Of a DNA stretch of 64,000 bases, positions 8,356 through 17,953 are shown one piece after another. A program made the translations under genes and the position numbers. The DNA comes from Chryseobacterium sp. GVT01B (GTDB lineage Bacteria > Bacteroidota > Bacteroidia > Flavobacteriales > Weeksellaceae): positions 1 through 64,000 of the forward strand of contig NZ_JAHXYI010000010.1 of the NCBI RefSeq assembly GCF_019970045.1. The letters run 5' to 3'. A model generated the notes under the pieces. The model saw nothing but the letters and a program-made list of their open reading frames with translations, was not told the DNA's origin and made no database searches. How positions within the stretch are numbered: the first letter of the stretch is position 1; each line of letters opens with the position of its first letter.

Positions 8356-9373
8356 AAAACTGTGTCTTATCCTGCTATTGATCTCCGTAAGCTGCTTTTC
8401 ACAAATTTCATACAGCTCATGGGTAAACAGTTATTTGCAGATTAATTCTTATAACGGCAATACAAATCCGGATGCATACACGCTTACTTTAGCGGGTAAC
8501 GGGAATATCAACATGCCTTATTGGAGAGTTTCGGTAAGATTGAAGCAGCCTATTGTGTCCAATCAGGGAAATTATATTTTACCTGCGAATAAAATTTCCT
8601 TTCAGCCGGTTTCATCATCAGGAAAGGCCTATCCTAACCCGGTTCCGTCTATTCCACAAATCGGGATGCCGCTTAATGTGATTTTGAAAGAAAGTCAGGA
8701 GGTTTTCTTAATTCCTCAGTCAAATGCTGCATTATATAATCAGCCAGCACAACCGAATGGTTATTATAGCCTTCAGATTAAATACAGCATGAATCTGGCT
8801 GGAGGAACCTATCTTGGAGCCTATCCAGCCTGGATTACTTTTACAGCGCCATTACAGTTTACAGCCTATGATCAGTACAACAATATTATCGGTACTGTAG
8901 ATCATAATTTCCAGTTTCAGATCGGTACGCTTTCGGGAACTCCTACGGATATTCCGGAGATGTCTATGAAGTTTGGAGCTGCAGCCATGAACGGTAACCT
9001 GGAATTTAAAAACATGCAGGATTACGCAAATGGAGCCAGTGTAAGTTATTCTAATGCACTTATTGTAAAAAGCAATACGAAGTATCAGATCAAATTAAAA
9101 TCCCTTCAGACTCAGTTCAGTTCTTCTTCCGGCAACTTTCTGCCTCTTGATGCTGTACAGCTTAATCTGATTCCTATTTCAGGCAATATGGGAACGGCGT
9201 ATACTGTTTTGCTAAGTACAGTGCCACAGCTTGTCGCTGCCGGTAGTTCTACACAGAATGCTGATGTTTATTATGACATGAAGTATTCTACCAAACCTAA
9301 TGATGAAAGATTTATCAATGCCAAAGCAGAAGATTATACAACAACCCTTCAATTCGAGATTACGCCTCAATAA
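8348..9373 (+). CDS. Two-domain tip-like subunit of the chaperone-usher-like system
   Basis: A 341-residue secreted protein with a signal peptide ending CFSQ (residue 19). Residues about 20-200 form a beta-rich domain with conserved aromatic residues (MPYWRVSVRLKQP, YPAWITFTAPLQF). Residues about 205-341 form a second domain whose core DYANGASVSYSNALIVKS matches DYANGVSSVNADHLSIYS of the 6943 subunit and which ends LQFEITPQ. One receptor-binding-like domain plus one pilin domain is the layout of tip adhesins in chaperone-usher fibres. Its gene overlaps the chaperone gene and precedes the usher-like gene by 6 bp. The binding role of the first domain is an inference. Confidence 0.7.
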   Translation: MNKKLCLILLLISVSCFSQISYSSWVNSYLQINSYNGNTNPDAYTLTLAGNGNINMPYWRVSVRLKQPIVSNQGNYILPANKISFQPVSSSGKAYPNPVPSIPQIGMPLNVILKESQEVFLIPQSNAALYNQPAQPNGYYSLQIKYSMNLAGGTYLGAYPAWITFTAPLQFTAYDQYNNIIGTVDHNFQFQIGTLSGTPTDIPEMSMKFGAAAMNGNLEFKNMQDYANGASVSYSNALIVKSNTKYQIKLKSLQTQFSSSSGNFLPLDAVQLNLIPISGNMGTAYTVLLSTVPQLVAAGSSTQNADVYYDMKYSTKPNDERFINAKAEDYTTTLQFEITPQ

Positions 9374-9379
9374 TTTATA

Positions 9380-12178
9380 ATGCTTCATAACAGGCTGTTC
9401 AGGAAAATAATGTTTTTTATTCTGATCCCGTTTTCCGTTTGGATTTCGGCTCAAACTGGTACAGCTATAAGTATGGAGATCCGTAATGAGCCCAATCGGG
9501 CTAATCCTAATATTGTAGAGATTCTGCTTGTTCTGAAAAACAATGAAAACAAACATTTTAAAGGCAAAGTTGAAGTTAAGCCCCCCAAAGGTTTCAGAAC
9601 AATTTCTGACAATAATGCTGAGATCGAACTGAATCCCGGCCAGAATCTGTTTATTCCCATCAAAATACTGACCAGCAACACTATCATTTCCGGTAAAGCA
9701 GATCTCGTATTTACCATTACCGATGAAAAAAATCAACAGGTTGTAAAAAAGAGTCTCTCCTATGTGGTAACGGAAAATAACAATATGAAGATAACAGCTG
9801 AAAATCCTGTTATCTACATGGGAACCTCTAAAGATTCCCTGGAAGTCCGGGCAAGGGTTTCTAATTTAGGAAACAAAAGGCAGCATGTTACCATTGTATT
9901 TAAAATTCCGGAAGCTACTCAAAAGAACCTTTTTATCGAAAAAAAGGGAACTATCGATGTGCAGAAAGATTCTGTATTTGTTTTTCGCTTCCTGCCTTCC
10001 GGAAATCTGCTTAAGAGCTCTCAGTTTACGGTTAATATTGCAGGTTTCAGAGAACCGGACAAGGAAATTTTCGGTAATACTTCTATATCGGTACAAAATG
10101 TTTCTTCTACCCAGCGTTATCAGGATATGGAGTTCGATCTGTTTTCAAATTACAGTAAAAATACCATTACTGCCAGTTACAGACGGGTCGGCAACAACAC
10201 AGATATGTATCAGCTGATAGGATCAGGCGGCTTTAATCTTCCTTCGGGTTATATGTTTATCCGTGGTAATATTTATACGCTGAACAATCAAAGTGATCCT
10301 GTTGTGAGCAATACTTATGTGTCTTATCATAGGGAACAAAATGAATTTACCTTAGGGAATATCAGTAAAATTATGGAAGTTTCATTATTTGGAAGAGGTG
10401 CAGAATATGCATACACTTCTCCGGATAAAGACAAGAAAATAGAAGTAGGTTTTGTAGATCAGAGTTTCAGCCTTATTGAAAGGAATTCTTTTTTGAAATA
10501 CGGATACGGGTTTTATGCCAGGGGTATAATGGGCGCTCAAAATACCTCAAAAAATTTCTCAGCAACCTATATTTTTAAAAATGATCCTTATGAAAAAGCG
10601 AATCATCATGTATTCGGTACGGATATTCAGTATTCTTTCAATAAGGATTGGAAAGTGAATTCCAAAGTATACAGCGGTCTGAGTTATTATGAAAATACAC
10701 ATCTTACCAAGCCTTCCCTGGCTTTGGAAACACAGTATTCAGGAACCATCAAAAAAGTCAATCTGAATGGGAACTACTTCTACAGCAGTGACTATTATCC
10801 CGGAAACAGAAGAGGAATGCTGCAAATACAGCAGAATTTCTCAACCCCCATTTTTGAAAACCATTATTTGTATGCGAATGTGATGGTCTCTAACTTTTCA
10901 CCAAAATTTTACTCTTATATCAATGATTTTAGATCCAATACGATAAGAGGAGATATTGGAATCAACTTCGCGAAAAGGAAAAATTTCGGATTTGCTGTGG
11001 GTACACAATATCAGGAAGAAAGCTCTAACAGCTACAACAACTTTTTTGATACTTCAGGAAATCAGGAATTACAAACGCTGAAAGCCTTTAGGATCAGCCA
11101 GAATACAACATGGATCAGTAGTAACAGAAAACATTCTACATTACTTGCTGTGGAAGCAGGAGCAGTTAATTATCCGGATGGCCACAATGCAGAATACCAG
11201 ATGAAGATCACCGGAAATTACGGCTATAAATGGTTCAACATCAACGGAATATATCAGCATGGAAGCTATTATCTCTCTGAATTTGCTTCATCAAGAAATT
11301 TCAATGGAAACGTCCTGTATAAGAAATTTTCAGTATCCGCCTTTGTTAATAAAAACCTGTTAAACGAAAAGCTCAATATTACTTCGGGATTATCGTATAC
11401 GGATGATGTTTTATATGGGAAGTCTCCTTCAGGATTTGTCAACCTGAAATATACAAAAGAAAGATATGGAGTATTCCTGAATTCTTCCTGGTTCAATTAT
11501 TCTTCCAACAATTTCAGCAACAATTTTTTCACTGTTGAAGCAGGCGTCACTCTGAACCTGCAGCCTAACAGACTTATTGCCAGTAAAAAGGGAGAAATAA
11601 CGGCATTTGTATTTTATGATAACAACAATAATAATGTATATGATGATGGCGACCAAAGTGCTGAAAATTATATTATTATGATCAATAATGTCTCTTTCAA
11701 AACCAATCAGAGTGGTAAAATTGTGTACAAAGCAATTCCGTATGGTAATTATATGCTCAAGCAGGTGATCCAGCAGGGATGGTATTATAATGAACTGGAG
11801 TTTGAAGTAAAAAAAAGCAGTTATTCTCTTCAGGTCCCACTGCACCAAAACGGGACCATGCTGGGAAAAATCACGTATGAGTTTGATCCCAAAAAAGCAT
11901 TGGAATTTGATCCTAAAACAGCAGGAATTATTTTCAACATCTATGATAAGGATAAGTTTTTACAGCATGTAGTTACCGATGATAATGGCGAAATCGGGTC
12001 TTTTATTGGATCTGGAAATTACAGAATTGAGCTTGTAGAAAGTTCATTACCTGCCAACACCTATTCTGAGAAAACAAACCAGGAATTTACCGTTCAGGCA
12101 GGAAAAATAATACATCTTGAACCGTTTGTCATCAAGGTTTCAGAGAAAAGGGTGCATGTTAAGAAGTTTGGGAACTAG
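9380..12178 (+). CDS. Usher-like outer membrane assembly protein, 932 aa
   Basis: A signal peptide ends near WISAQ (residue 25). Residues 26-245 form two Ig-like domains (KVEVKPPKGFRTIS; then SLEVRARVSNLGNKRQHV). From about residue 248 to 730 the sequence alternates aromatic and polar residues in short strands, as in a large outer membrane beta-barrel (for example YNYSS-type and YGYGFYARG segments). From about 735 two C-terminal Ig/CNA-B-like domains follow. The first opens with FVFYDNNNNNVYDDGDQ, an SdrD/dockerin-style calcium-loop pattern. N-terminal domains, big barrel and two C-terminal domains mirror the order in FimD-type ushers, but I do not see canonical usher motifs. It closes the operon. 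Confidence 0.7.
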   Translation: MLHNRLFRKIMFFILIPFSVWISAQTGTAISMEIRNEPNRANPNIVEILLVLKNNENKHFKGKVEVKPPKGFRTISDNNAEIELNPGQNLFIPIKILTSNTIISGKADLVFTITDEKNQQVVKKSLSYVVTENNNMKITAENPVIYMGTSKDSLEVRARVSNLGNKRQHVTIVFKIPEATQKNLFIEKKGTIDVQKDSVFVFRFLPSGNLLKSSQFTVNIAGFREPDKEIFGNTSISVQNVSSTQRYQDMEFDLFSNYSKNTITASYRRVGNNTDMYQLIGSGGFNLPSGYMFIRGNIYTLNNQSDPVVSNTYVSYHREQNEFTLGNISKIMEVSLFGRGAEYAYTSPDKDKKIEVGFVDQSFSLIERNSFLKYGYGFYARGIMGAQNTSKNFSATYIFKNDPYEKANHHVFGTDIQYSFNKDWKVNSKVYSGLSYYENTHLTKPSLALETQYSGTIKKVNLNGNYFYSSDYYPGNRRGMLQIQQNFSTPIFENHYLYANVMVSNFSPKFYSYINDFRSNTIRGDIGINFAKRKNFGFAVGTQYQEESSNSYNNFFDTSGNQELQTLKAFRISQNTTWISSNRKHSTLLAVEAGAVNYPDGHNAEYQMKITGNYGYKWFNINGIYQHGSYYLSEFASSRNFNGNVLYKKFSVSAFVNKNLLNEKLNITSGLSYTDDVLYGKSPSGFVNLKYTKERYGVFLNSSWFNYSSNNFSNNFFTVEAGVTLNLQPNRLIASKKGEITAFVFYDNNNNNVYDDGDQSAENYIIMINNVSFKTNQSGKIVYKAIPYGNYMLKQVIQQGWYYNELEFEVKKSSYSLQVPLHQNGTMLGKITYEFDPKKALEFDPKTAGIIFNIYDKDKFLQHVVTDDNGEIGSFIGSGNYRIELVESSLPANTYSEKTNQEFTVQAGKIIHLEPFVIKVSEKRVHVKKFGN

Positions 12179-12258
12179 ATGAAGAAAGTTCTGGAGTTCC
12201 TGTGAAATTTTTTTTCATATGTATTAGTTGTGTTACTGTTTTTGTTACTGATTAACAA

Positions 12259-12300
12259 ATAAAAAAGGCTTAAACCCTCTGTGAGATTGGTTTAAGCCTT
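12259..12300 (-). terminator. Intrinsic terminator of tRNA-Arg
   Basis: AAGGCTTAAACC (12265-12276) pairs perfectly with GGTTTAAGCCTT (12289-12300). In the minus direction the 12-bp stem is followed by a run of six T. It lies directly behind the tRNA 3' end. Confidence 0.85.
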
Positions 12301-12301
12301 G

Positions 12302-12375
12302 TGACTTCGGAGGGGTTCGAACCCCCAACCCTCGGAGCCGAAATCCGATATTCTATCCAGTTGAACTACGAAGCC
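12302..12375 (-). tRNA. tRNA-Arg, anticodon UCG
   Basis: The minus strand folds into a 74-nt cloverleaf. The acceptor stem GGCTTCG pairs with CGAAGTC (one G-T), the D stem is GTTC/GAAT, and the anticodon stem TCGGA/TCCGA encloses the loop TTTCGGC with anticodon TCG. The T arm GGGGG-TTCGAAC-CCCTC is standard. It reads CGA codons (and probably other CGN codons). The CCA end is not encoded. Confidence 0.95.
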
Positions 12376-12381
12376 ATTTTG

Positions 12382-12431
12382 ATGAGTAATTAATAATAAG
12401 CAACAAATATAGTTTATTATTAATTACTCAT
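12382..12431. repeat. AT-rich perfect inverted repeat
   Basis: ATGAGTAATTAATAATAA (12382-12399) and its exact complement at 12414-12431 flank a 14-nt loop, between the outer membrane protein stop (12440) and the tRNA. It may end the upstream minus-strand operon, although no T-run follows. Confidence 0.6.
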
Positions 12432-12439
12432 TATTTATA

Positions 12440-14203
12440 CTAGAAAGTAATTTTCACTCCTCCCAGAATCTGTGCACCCAGGACTTTATATCCTTTGTAC
12501 GTCTGATACTTTGAGCTCAGAAGATTATTTCCGAGTGCGAAAATACTGAAATTTTTGTGAATTTTATACTCTGCAGAAAGATTTAAATCAGCATAACCAC
12601 CAACTTTATCGTTTGTATTCTCTGTAGACTGGAAGATGACATTCGGAGCTCCTACTCCTTCGATAGCATAAGAGTTTGTTGTTCTGTCACTTGCGAAGAT
12701 TCCTTTAAATCCTAACAATAGCTTTTTGTCAAGCATTGTATATTTTGCCCCGATGCTCGCATTGAACAATGGAACGTTATAAATATTGTCATAAGTCTTA
12801 AGATCATACTTGGTGAACCTTAATTCTGCATCTAAAATCAGGTTTGCTAACGGGAAATACTGTACGCTACCTTTGATATCGCTTACATTTCCATCGTCAT
12901 ATACTGCTGAGAATGTATTGGCAAAATTGTAGGCAGAGCGGCTAACAGAGGTATTATCAAAAAGACCATTAGCCTTAAAGAACATAATATCTCTCATCTT
13001 TCCGTAACCTGCAGAGAAGTCGTATTTCAGCGTTTCGTCAATATCTCCTCTCAATCCTACATAAAAATGATATTTCGTCTCTGTAGGCTTTAAAAACTGG
13101 TCAGAAAGGATGAATGGATTCGTCTGCAACATATCTCCGTACGTATTCAGTTTCAGACCGCCGTCTACCCCACCATAGAATTTGAATTCTTTGGCTGCAG
13201 CAAACTGAAATTCTGCCTGCGGGAACCAGTAGGTTTTGTTATTTTTCTGCTGTTCCAGCTGATCATTAGAGTTTTTAGCATTCAGGAAAGAGAATGAAGA
13301 ACCCAATGTCAGATAAGAATCTCCTTTTCTGAATGTCACTTTCGGAGTCAGGCTGGTATTGAAGAAATTGGAAGAGTTTTTATCTCTGATGGCAAAATCT
13401 GTCTTCACAGCATCCAATCCTACACCCAGATCAGCATTCAGATTGATTCCTGATTTCCCTAATTCAACCGCATGTTTAGAGAAGTTTGCAAGGATTGAAA
13501 CCTGGTTTTCCGAAGCATCAAAATGATCTTTCAGGAATGAAGATTTCACTCTTACATCATTTAAGATTTCATTGGAATAAAAATCATAGTATCCATTTAC
13601 TTTAAACTGATTAACCTTTTGTTTCAGATCAAGCTCACCAGTCGGCTGCATCGCATAGATCCCGTAATAATTATAGTTATCCAAGCCATATTCAGCGTTG
13701 ATATTGAATTTTCCCTTTTCTCCGTAAGAGTTCAGGAAAGCACCAATATTAGCTGAAGTCTGCCCGGATTTCCAGTCGTACTCTTTTTTAAGACCATTGG
13801 TAGAAAGTACGTGAACATCCGCTCCTACTTCAAATTTATTTTCAAGGGTCTTGGATATGTTTCCATCTACTAAGACTTTACCATAATTACCCATTCCGAT
13901 CTGGAAGTAATTATTCTGAGCCGTTCCGTCAAATTTCGGAGCAACATCTTCCCCCTGAATCGTTGAAGTTTTGAAATCAGAAACTGCCGGAACATCCGTG
14001 ATGGTATATTTCACAGGCGTCTGCGATTTCTCTTCCGGCGGATAGTTTTTAATGGTTTCCACAGAAGTCTTCTTCTTCTCGATCTTCTTCACCTCCGGCT
14101 CTCTCTTTTTGTTAAGAACCAGTTTTTCCTCCTTGATCTGGGAAAACGCCACTGACGAAATTCCTAAAAATAATATGGATAATATTTGAATTTTCTTGTT
14201 CAT
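12440..14203 (-). CDS. TonB-dependent receptor-like outer membrane barrel
   Basis: I place the start at ATG 14203 (587 aa), which gives a clean signal peptide (ending VAFSQ). The upstream in-frame ATG at 14254 would add 17 residues overlapping the previous gene. After the signal comes a Lys/Glu-rich linker (residues about 22-60). A long series of amphipathic strands follows, such as GNYGKVLVDGNISKTLENKF and NINAEYGLDNYNYYGIY, ending in KITF with a C-terminal Phe. No plug domain or TonB box is evident, so it is a barrel related to TonB receptors rather than a full transporter. It is the last gene of an operon with a lipoprotein and a large TPR protein. Confidence 0.75.
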   Translation of the reverse strand: MNKKIQILSILFLGISSVAFSQIKEEKLVLNKKREPEVKKIEKKKTSVETIKNYPPEEKSQTPVKYTITDVPAVSDFKTSTIQGEDVAPKFDGTAQNNYFQIGMGNYGKVLVDGNISKTLENKFEVGADVHVLSTNGLKKEYDWKSGQTSANIGAFLNSYGEKGKFNINAEYGLDNYNYYGIYAMQPTGELDLKQKVNQFKVNGYYDFYSNEILNDVRVKSSFLKDHFDASENQVSILANFSKHAVELGKSGINLNADLGVGLDAVKTDFAIRDKNSSNFFNTSLTPKVTFRKGDSYLTLGSSFSFLNAKNSNDQLEQQKNNKTYWFPQAEFQFAAAKEFKFYGGVDGGLKLNTYGDMLQTNPFILSDQFLKPTETKYHFYVGLRGDIDETLKYDFSAGYGKMRDIMFFKANGLFDNTSVSRSAYNFANTFSAVYDDGNVSDIKGSVQYFPLANLILDAELRFTKYDLKTYDNIYNVPLFNASIGAKYTMLDKKLLLGFKGIFASDRTTNSYAIEGVGAPNVIFQSTENTNDKVGGYADLNLSAEYKIHKNFSIFALGNNLLSSKYQTYKGYKVLGAQILGGVKITF

Positions 14204-14237
14204 ATTTTCTTTATTTGAAAAAAATATATACCGGGTT

Positions 14238-14729
14238 TTATTTATTGGAAGCAATATAATTGCCTAATAAAGCTTTCCCTGACTGTTTTGAAAAAGTTCT
14301 CCCTAGTCTGAATATATTAAACAGCCAAAGGCTTTGATAAACTTGTAATTTGTATTGATAATTTTTCGTTGTACTGTTCTCCGCTACATCATAACTGTAA
14401 GAAATATCATACGGAAATCCTGAAGGCAATAACCCCACTGTAAGCATACTTCCTATCATCGGGTTTCCACAAGGAGGTGTACGGGTCAGCATCGGATGCA
14501 GTCTGATTTTTGCTGCATGGGTACTGTCTTCCACGATTTCATAAATATCAGAATGTTTTAAAATCTCAAATTCCTTCTTAAGTTCTTTATTCACTACAAA
14601 AGCCTTTTGCTTAGGAAAATCAGCTTTTGCGCGGTTATACTCTTTAGGATATGCAGTGTACGCTGGAATGCAGCTCCAGAGTGAAGCCGAAACTAAGAAA
14701 GAATAGATAGCAATTTTAAAACCCTTCAT
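14238..14729 (-). CDS. Putative lipoprotein, 163 aa
   Basis: A signal sequence with a lipobox-like end (SASLWSC, Cys at residue 20) is followed by a Tyr- and Lys-rich mature domain. Only two further features stand out: a TPPCGNPMIGSML segment in the middle and a short hydrophobic stretch LWLFNIFRLGR near residue 138. No known family recognised. The gene starts 3 bp after the TPR gene stop and ends 34 bp before the barrel gene, so the three are one transcription unit. I infer a membrane-anchored partner in the same envelope complex. Confidence 0.7.
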   Translation of the reverse strand: MKGFKIAIYSFLVSASLWSCIPAYTAYPKEYNRAKADFPKQKAFVVNKELKKEFEILKHSDIYEIVEDSTHAAKIRLHPMLTRTPPCGNPMIGSMLTVGLLPSGFPYDISYSYDVAENSTTKNYQYKLQVYQSLWLFNIFRLGRTFSKQSGKALLGNYIASNK

Positions 14730-14732
14730 GTA

Positions 14733-17696
14733 CTATTTCTTAATCTGTTTTTTAACTTCTTTTGCTTCTGCAACAATTTCAGGGAAATCCTTATAGTTTG
14801 CAATGATCTGATCACAGGTATAACTTGCCTGGTAATTATCCTTCAGGCCGATATAGTTTTTCGCCATCAACACCAGCGCTTTTGCTCCCCAGAATTCTTC
14901 CGATGCATAGTTATTGGCAAGCTTAAAGATCGTCTCATTAGAAGACTTGAATGCTTTCCCTTTGTTCTGATAGAATGCTTTTGCATATAAAGCTTCCGCA
15001 GCTACAGAAGTGTTGGATGATTTTTCAAGAGAAACATAGGCAGACTGTGCCTCTTTATCTTTTCCTGAGTTCATCAGACTTCTTGCTTTGATCACTTTCG
15101 CGGTTTCAATAACAGCTGCTGAGTTTTTAGAATTGGCGATTACTGCATTAGCTAATTTTTCAGCTTCGGAGAAATTATTTTCTTCTGCATACAGTTTCAT
15201 CAATTCAACATTTGCATAATTTTTAATGCTGATATTGGAAGAGTTTTTAATGCCTTCAAGATACTTTTTAGCTTCTGCTGTATTCCCTTGTGCAATAAAG
15301 ATTTGAGCTAAACGAGTTTGTGCATCATCCTGGTAATCGTTCTGAATTCCAGCAACTTCCTGAAGAACAAGTAAAGCTTTAGTTGAATTATTGGTTTGAT
15401 AATAACTTTCTCCCAATTCATACTTCGCCTGGTACAATCCTTCCCCTGTTGGGTTCTGTGTCAGATACTTTTCGTAGTAAGAAATTGCGTTTTTATAATC
15501 TTTCTTTGCAAACAACTGTTTACCTGTTGACAGATTGATCTCATCAATTTCTGCAGCATCCACATTCACCCCAATATTTCTTGCGAAAGTTTCATATCCT
15601 GAAACATCTCCGTTTTTCGTGAAGATAGGTTTTGCAGCCTGCACCACTTTCTGAGCATAGGCTGTATTTTTATACTGCTCGCCCAGAGATTTAAGTTCAG
15701 AAAACGCTTTATCATTCTGGTTCTGATCGATGTAGTTCTGTGCTCTGTAAATTGAAGCATTTGCAATTAAATCTTTATCAGCAGATCCTTTAATTACTTT
15801 TCCGAAATAATCATTGGAGTTCGTAAAATCATCCTGAGCAGCATAGGCTGTTCCTATTTCGTATTGAGCATCATCGTAATATTCAGAATCCGGATATTTT
15901 GATAAAAGATTTTTAAGGTTGTTAATCTTCGCCTGAGTATCTCCTTTGAATCCTAAAGCCATTGCTTTCTGGTACAAAGTATAATCCGTTGCATCTTCGT
16001 TTTTATCATAGATGGCAATCGCTTCGTTCAGGTCATTATTGGCATAATGAATATCTGCAAGACGAAGTTCTGCATCATTTTTAAATTCCGGCTTCGGATT
16101 GGTAAGATATTGTTTGAAATAAGTAGCAGCCTGATCAAATTTCTTGGATTTAAAATAAGCATATCCTAAATCATATGGCAGCTGCTGCTTTTCAGGGAAG
16201 TTTTCCGTAAGAAGCTTTTCATAACGGGCGATGGCAGACGGATAATTTCCTTTCTGGTAATATACCTGTGCCAGCCAATATAAAGCTCTGCTGTTAAATT
16301 CTTTATTGATATTGAAACCAAGACTTCTTAAGAAATATTTCTCAGCTTCATCATAATTTCCTTTGTTGAACTCTTCAGTCCCCAATAAATAAGAAACCTC
16401 TTGGTCTACTTTGTTGATCTCAGGAGTAGAACTCTGCAATCTGTCAATCGCGTTCAGAGTTTCTTTATAGTTTCCGGAATACAGATATGATTTTACCAAT
16501 AGTGACCTCATTTCTGTGGCATTGGCACCATTCTGATTTTCGTTGATATAACTTTGAATAACCGCTGAAGGGCTTTCAAACGGGTTTCCGATATCGTAAC
16601 TTAATTTAGCATACTGCTCATGAGCCAGTTTCTTCACTTTCGCATCATAATCCATCTGGTAAGAAGAACGGAATGCAGAAAGAGCTTCCTGTTTTTTGTC
16701 AACTGCCAGATAAGCATTTCCCAACTGGTAGTAAGCATTTTGTGCTAAAGCAGAATTGCTGTTCAGAAGCTGGTTGTAATAAGAAACCGCTTCATCATAT
16801 TTTTTCAGCTGTGCTGCCACAAATCCCATCTCATACAAATCGTTTTCAGAAGGATTCTGCTGAACGCTCAGATAGTCTTTCAAATGCGGATAGGCCGAGG
16901 TATAATCATTCTTCATGAAGTAACTCTCCCCAATGATCTTATGAACTTCAGCTTTATAAGAATCAGAAATATTTTCGTTCAATAGAGCAGTTCCTTCCGT
17001 AATTGCCTGATCGTAGTTCTTATCATTGTAATACATCTGCACATAATAAGGACGTACCAGCTTTGAGAACTTATCCTGATCTTTTATAGAATCAAAATAC
17101 TGGAAAGCTTTATCATTTTGTCTGTTGCTGTAATATAAATGCCCCAACATGTAAGCGATATCTCCTTTTTGGGACTGATCCGCTGTTTTGTAGGCTTCTT
17201 CCAGAGCATCGGTAGCTCCTTTAGAATCACCCATCATGAATTTTGCATATCCAAGCTTCAGAATATACTGTGTATTCTCTTCTTTTGAAAGCTGATACTG
17301 GTTTACTTTTTTCAAAGTCTCCAAAGCTTTATCAAAATCTTTTTTTGCCAGGTAGTAATCTGCCAATGGAAGATTAGCCTGCGCAAAATAAGCTGAATTC
17401 GGATACTCTTTCATGAAAGCTGTTAACCCTTCTTCAGCATGATTTTTCTGAAGAATCACGCCAATCACATTATCAAAAAACTGCGCAGCTTCCTTTTTTG
17501 AACGGGACAAATTCTGATTGTAGAAATATTGTCTTGCATATTCGTATTGAGAAGCGTTGTATATTTTGGTCTGATAAAGATTTTCGGCTAGATTAAACCT
17601 GTAATTTTCTTTCTGGGTAAAATATTGGGACTGTTGAGCATCGGAGATTCCGAAATAAATGACCGCAGCCGCTAAAAGTATTTTTTTTGATTTCAT
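14733..17696 (-). CDS. Large tetratricopeptide repeat protein, 987 aa
   Basis: An exported protein (signal peptide ending SDAQ, residue 21) made almost entirely of TPR-type helical pairs from residue 80 to the end. Examples are ALETLKKVNQYQLSKEENTQ, AYYQLGNAYLAVDKKQEALS and ALYWLAQVYYQKGNYPSAIA. Roughly twenty repeats can be counted, though many are degenerate. Such periplasmic TPR scaffolds bring other envelope proteins together. First gene of the operon with a lipoprotein and an outer membrane barrel, so I infer a scaffold for an outer-membrane assembly or transport complex. No enzymatic domain seen. Confidence 0.85.
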   Translation of the reverse strand: MKSKKILLAAAVIYFGISDAQQSQYFTQKENYRFNLAENLYQTKIYNASQYEYARQYFYNQNLSRSKKEAAQFFDNVIGVILQKNHAEEGLTAFMKEYPNSAYFAQANLPLADYYLAKKDFDKALETLKKVNQYQLSKEENTQYILKLGYAKFMMGDSKGATDALEEAYKTADQSQKGDIAYMLGHLYYSNRQNDKAFQYFDSIKDQDKFSKLVRPYYVQMYYNDKNYDQAITEGTALLNENISDSYKAEVHKIIGESYFMKNDYTSAYPHLKDYLSVQQNPSENDLYEMGFVAAQLKKYDEAVSYYNQLLNSNSALAQNAYYQLGNAYLAVDKKQEALSAFRSSYQMDYDAKVKKLAHEQYAKLSYDIGNPFESPSAVIQSYINENQNGANATEMRSLLVKSYLYSGNYKETLNAIDRLQSSTPEINKVDQEVSYLLGTEEFNKGNYDEAEKYFLRSLGFNINKEFNSRALYWLAQVYYQKGNYPSAIARYEKLLTENFPEKQQLPYDLGYAYFKSKKFDQAATYFKQYLTNPKPEFKNDAELRLADIHYANNDLNEAIAIYDKNEDATDYTLYQKAMALGFKGDTQAKINNLKNLLSKYPDSEYYDDAQYEIGTAYAAQDDFTNSNDYFGKVIKGSADKDLIANASIYRAQNYIDQNQNDKAFSELKSLGEQYKNTAYAQKVVQAAKPIFTKNGDVSGYETFARNIGVNVDAAEIDEINLSTGKQLFAKKDYKNAISYYEKYLTQNPTGEGLYQAKYELGESYYQTNNSTKALLVLQEVAGIQNDYQDDAQTRLAQIFIAQGNTAEAKKYLEGIKNSSNISIKNYANVELMKLYAEENNFSEAEKLANAVIANSKNSAAVIETAKVIKARSLMNSGKDKEAQSAYVSLEKSSNTSVAAEALYAKAFYQNKGKAFKSSNETIFKLANNYASEEFWGAKALVLMAKNYIGLKDNYQASYTCDQIIANYKDFPEIVAEAKEVKKQIKK

Positions 17697-17953
17697 TCTT
17701 CTTGATATAAGAAAATTAGTCTAAATAAGTTAACGAAAATATTAAAAACTTATTGTTTAAGCAAGTTTTAACAGATTTATTAGGCTTAAATAGCAAATTA
17801 ACAACGATGAAAATTTTCTCACCATTCAATGATAAAATTTACTACTTTCGTCTGATAAAATGTAAACAATTTTAATAATAAGTTATCAAAAACATATTTT
17901 AATTTGATACTTTTTCAACAGCAGCTAAAAACATACCATAAACACACGATCTC

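Noticed and set aside
12308..12375. Attachment site at the tRNA-Arg gene
   Set aside because: No integrase gene and no partial tRNA copy is seen in the window.
14204..14254. Upstream start of the barrel gene
   Set aside because: It would overlap the lipoprotein gene and spoil the signal peptide that starts at 14203.
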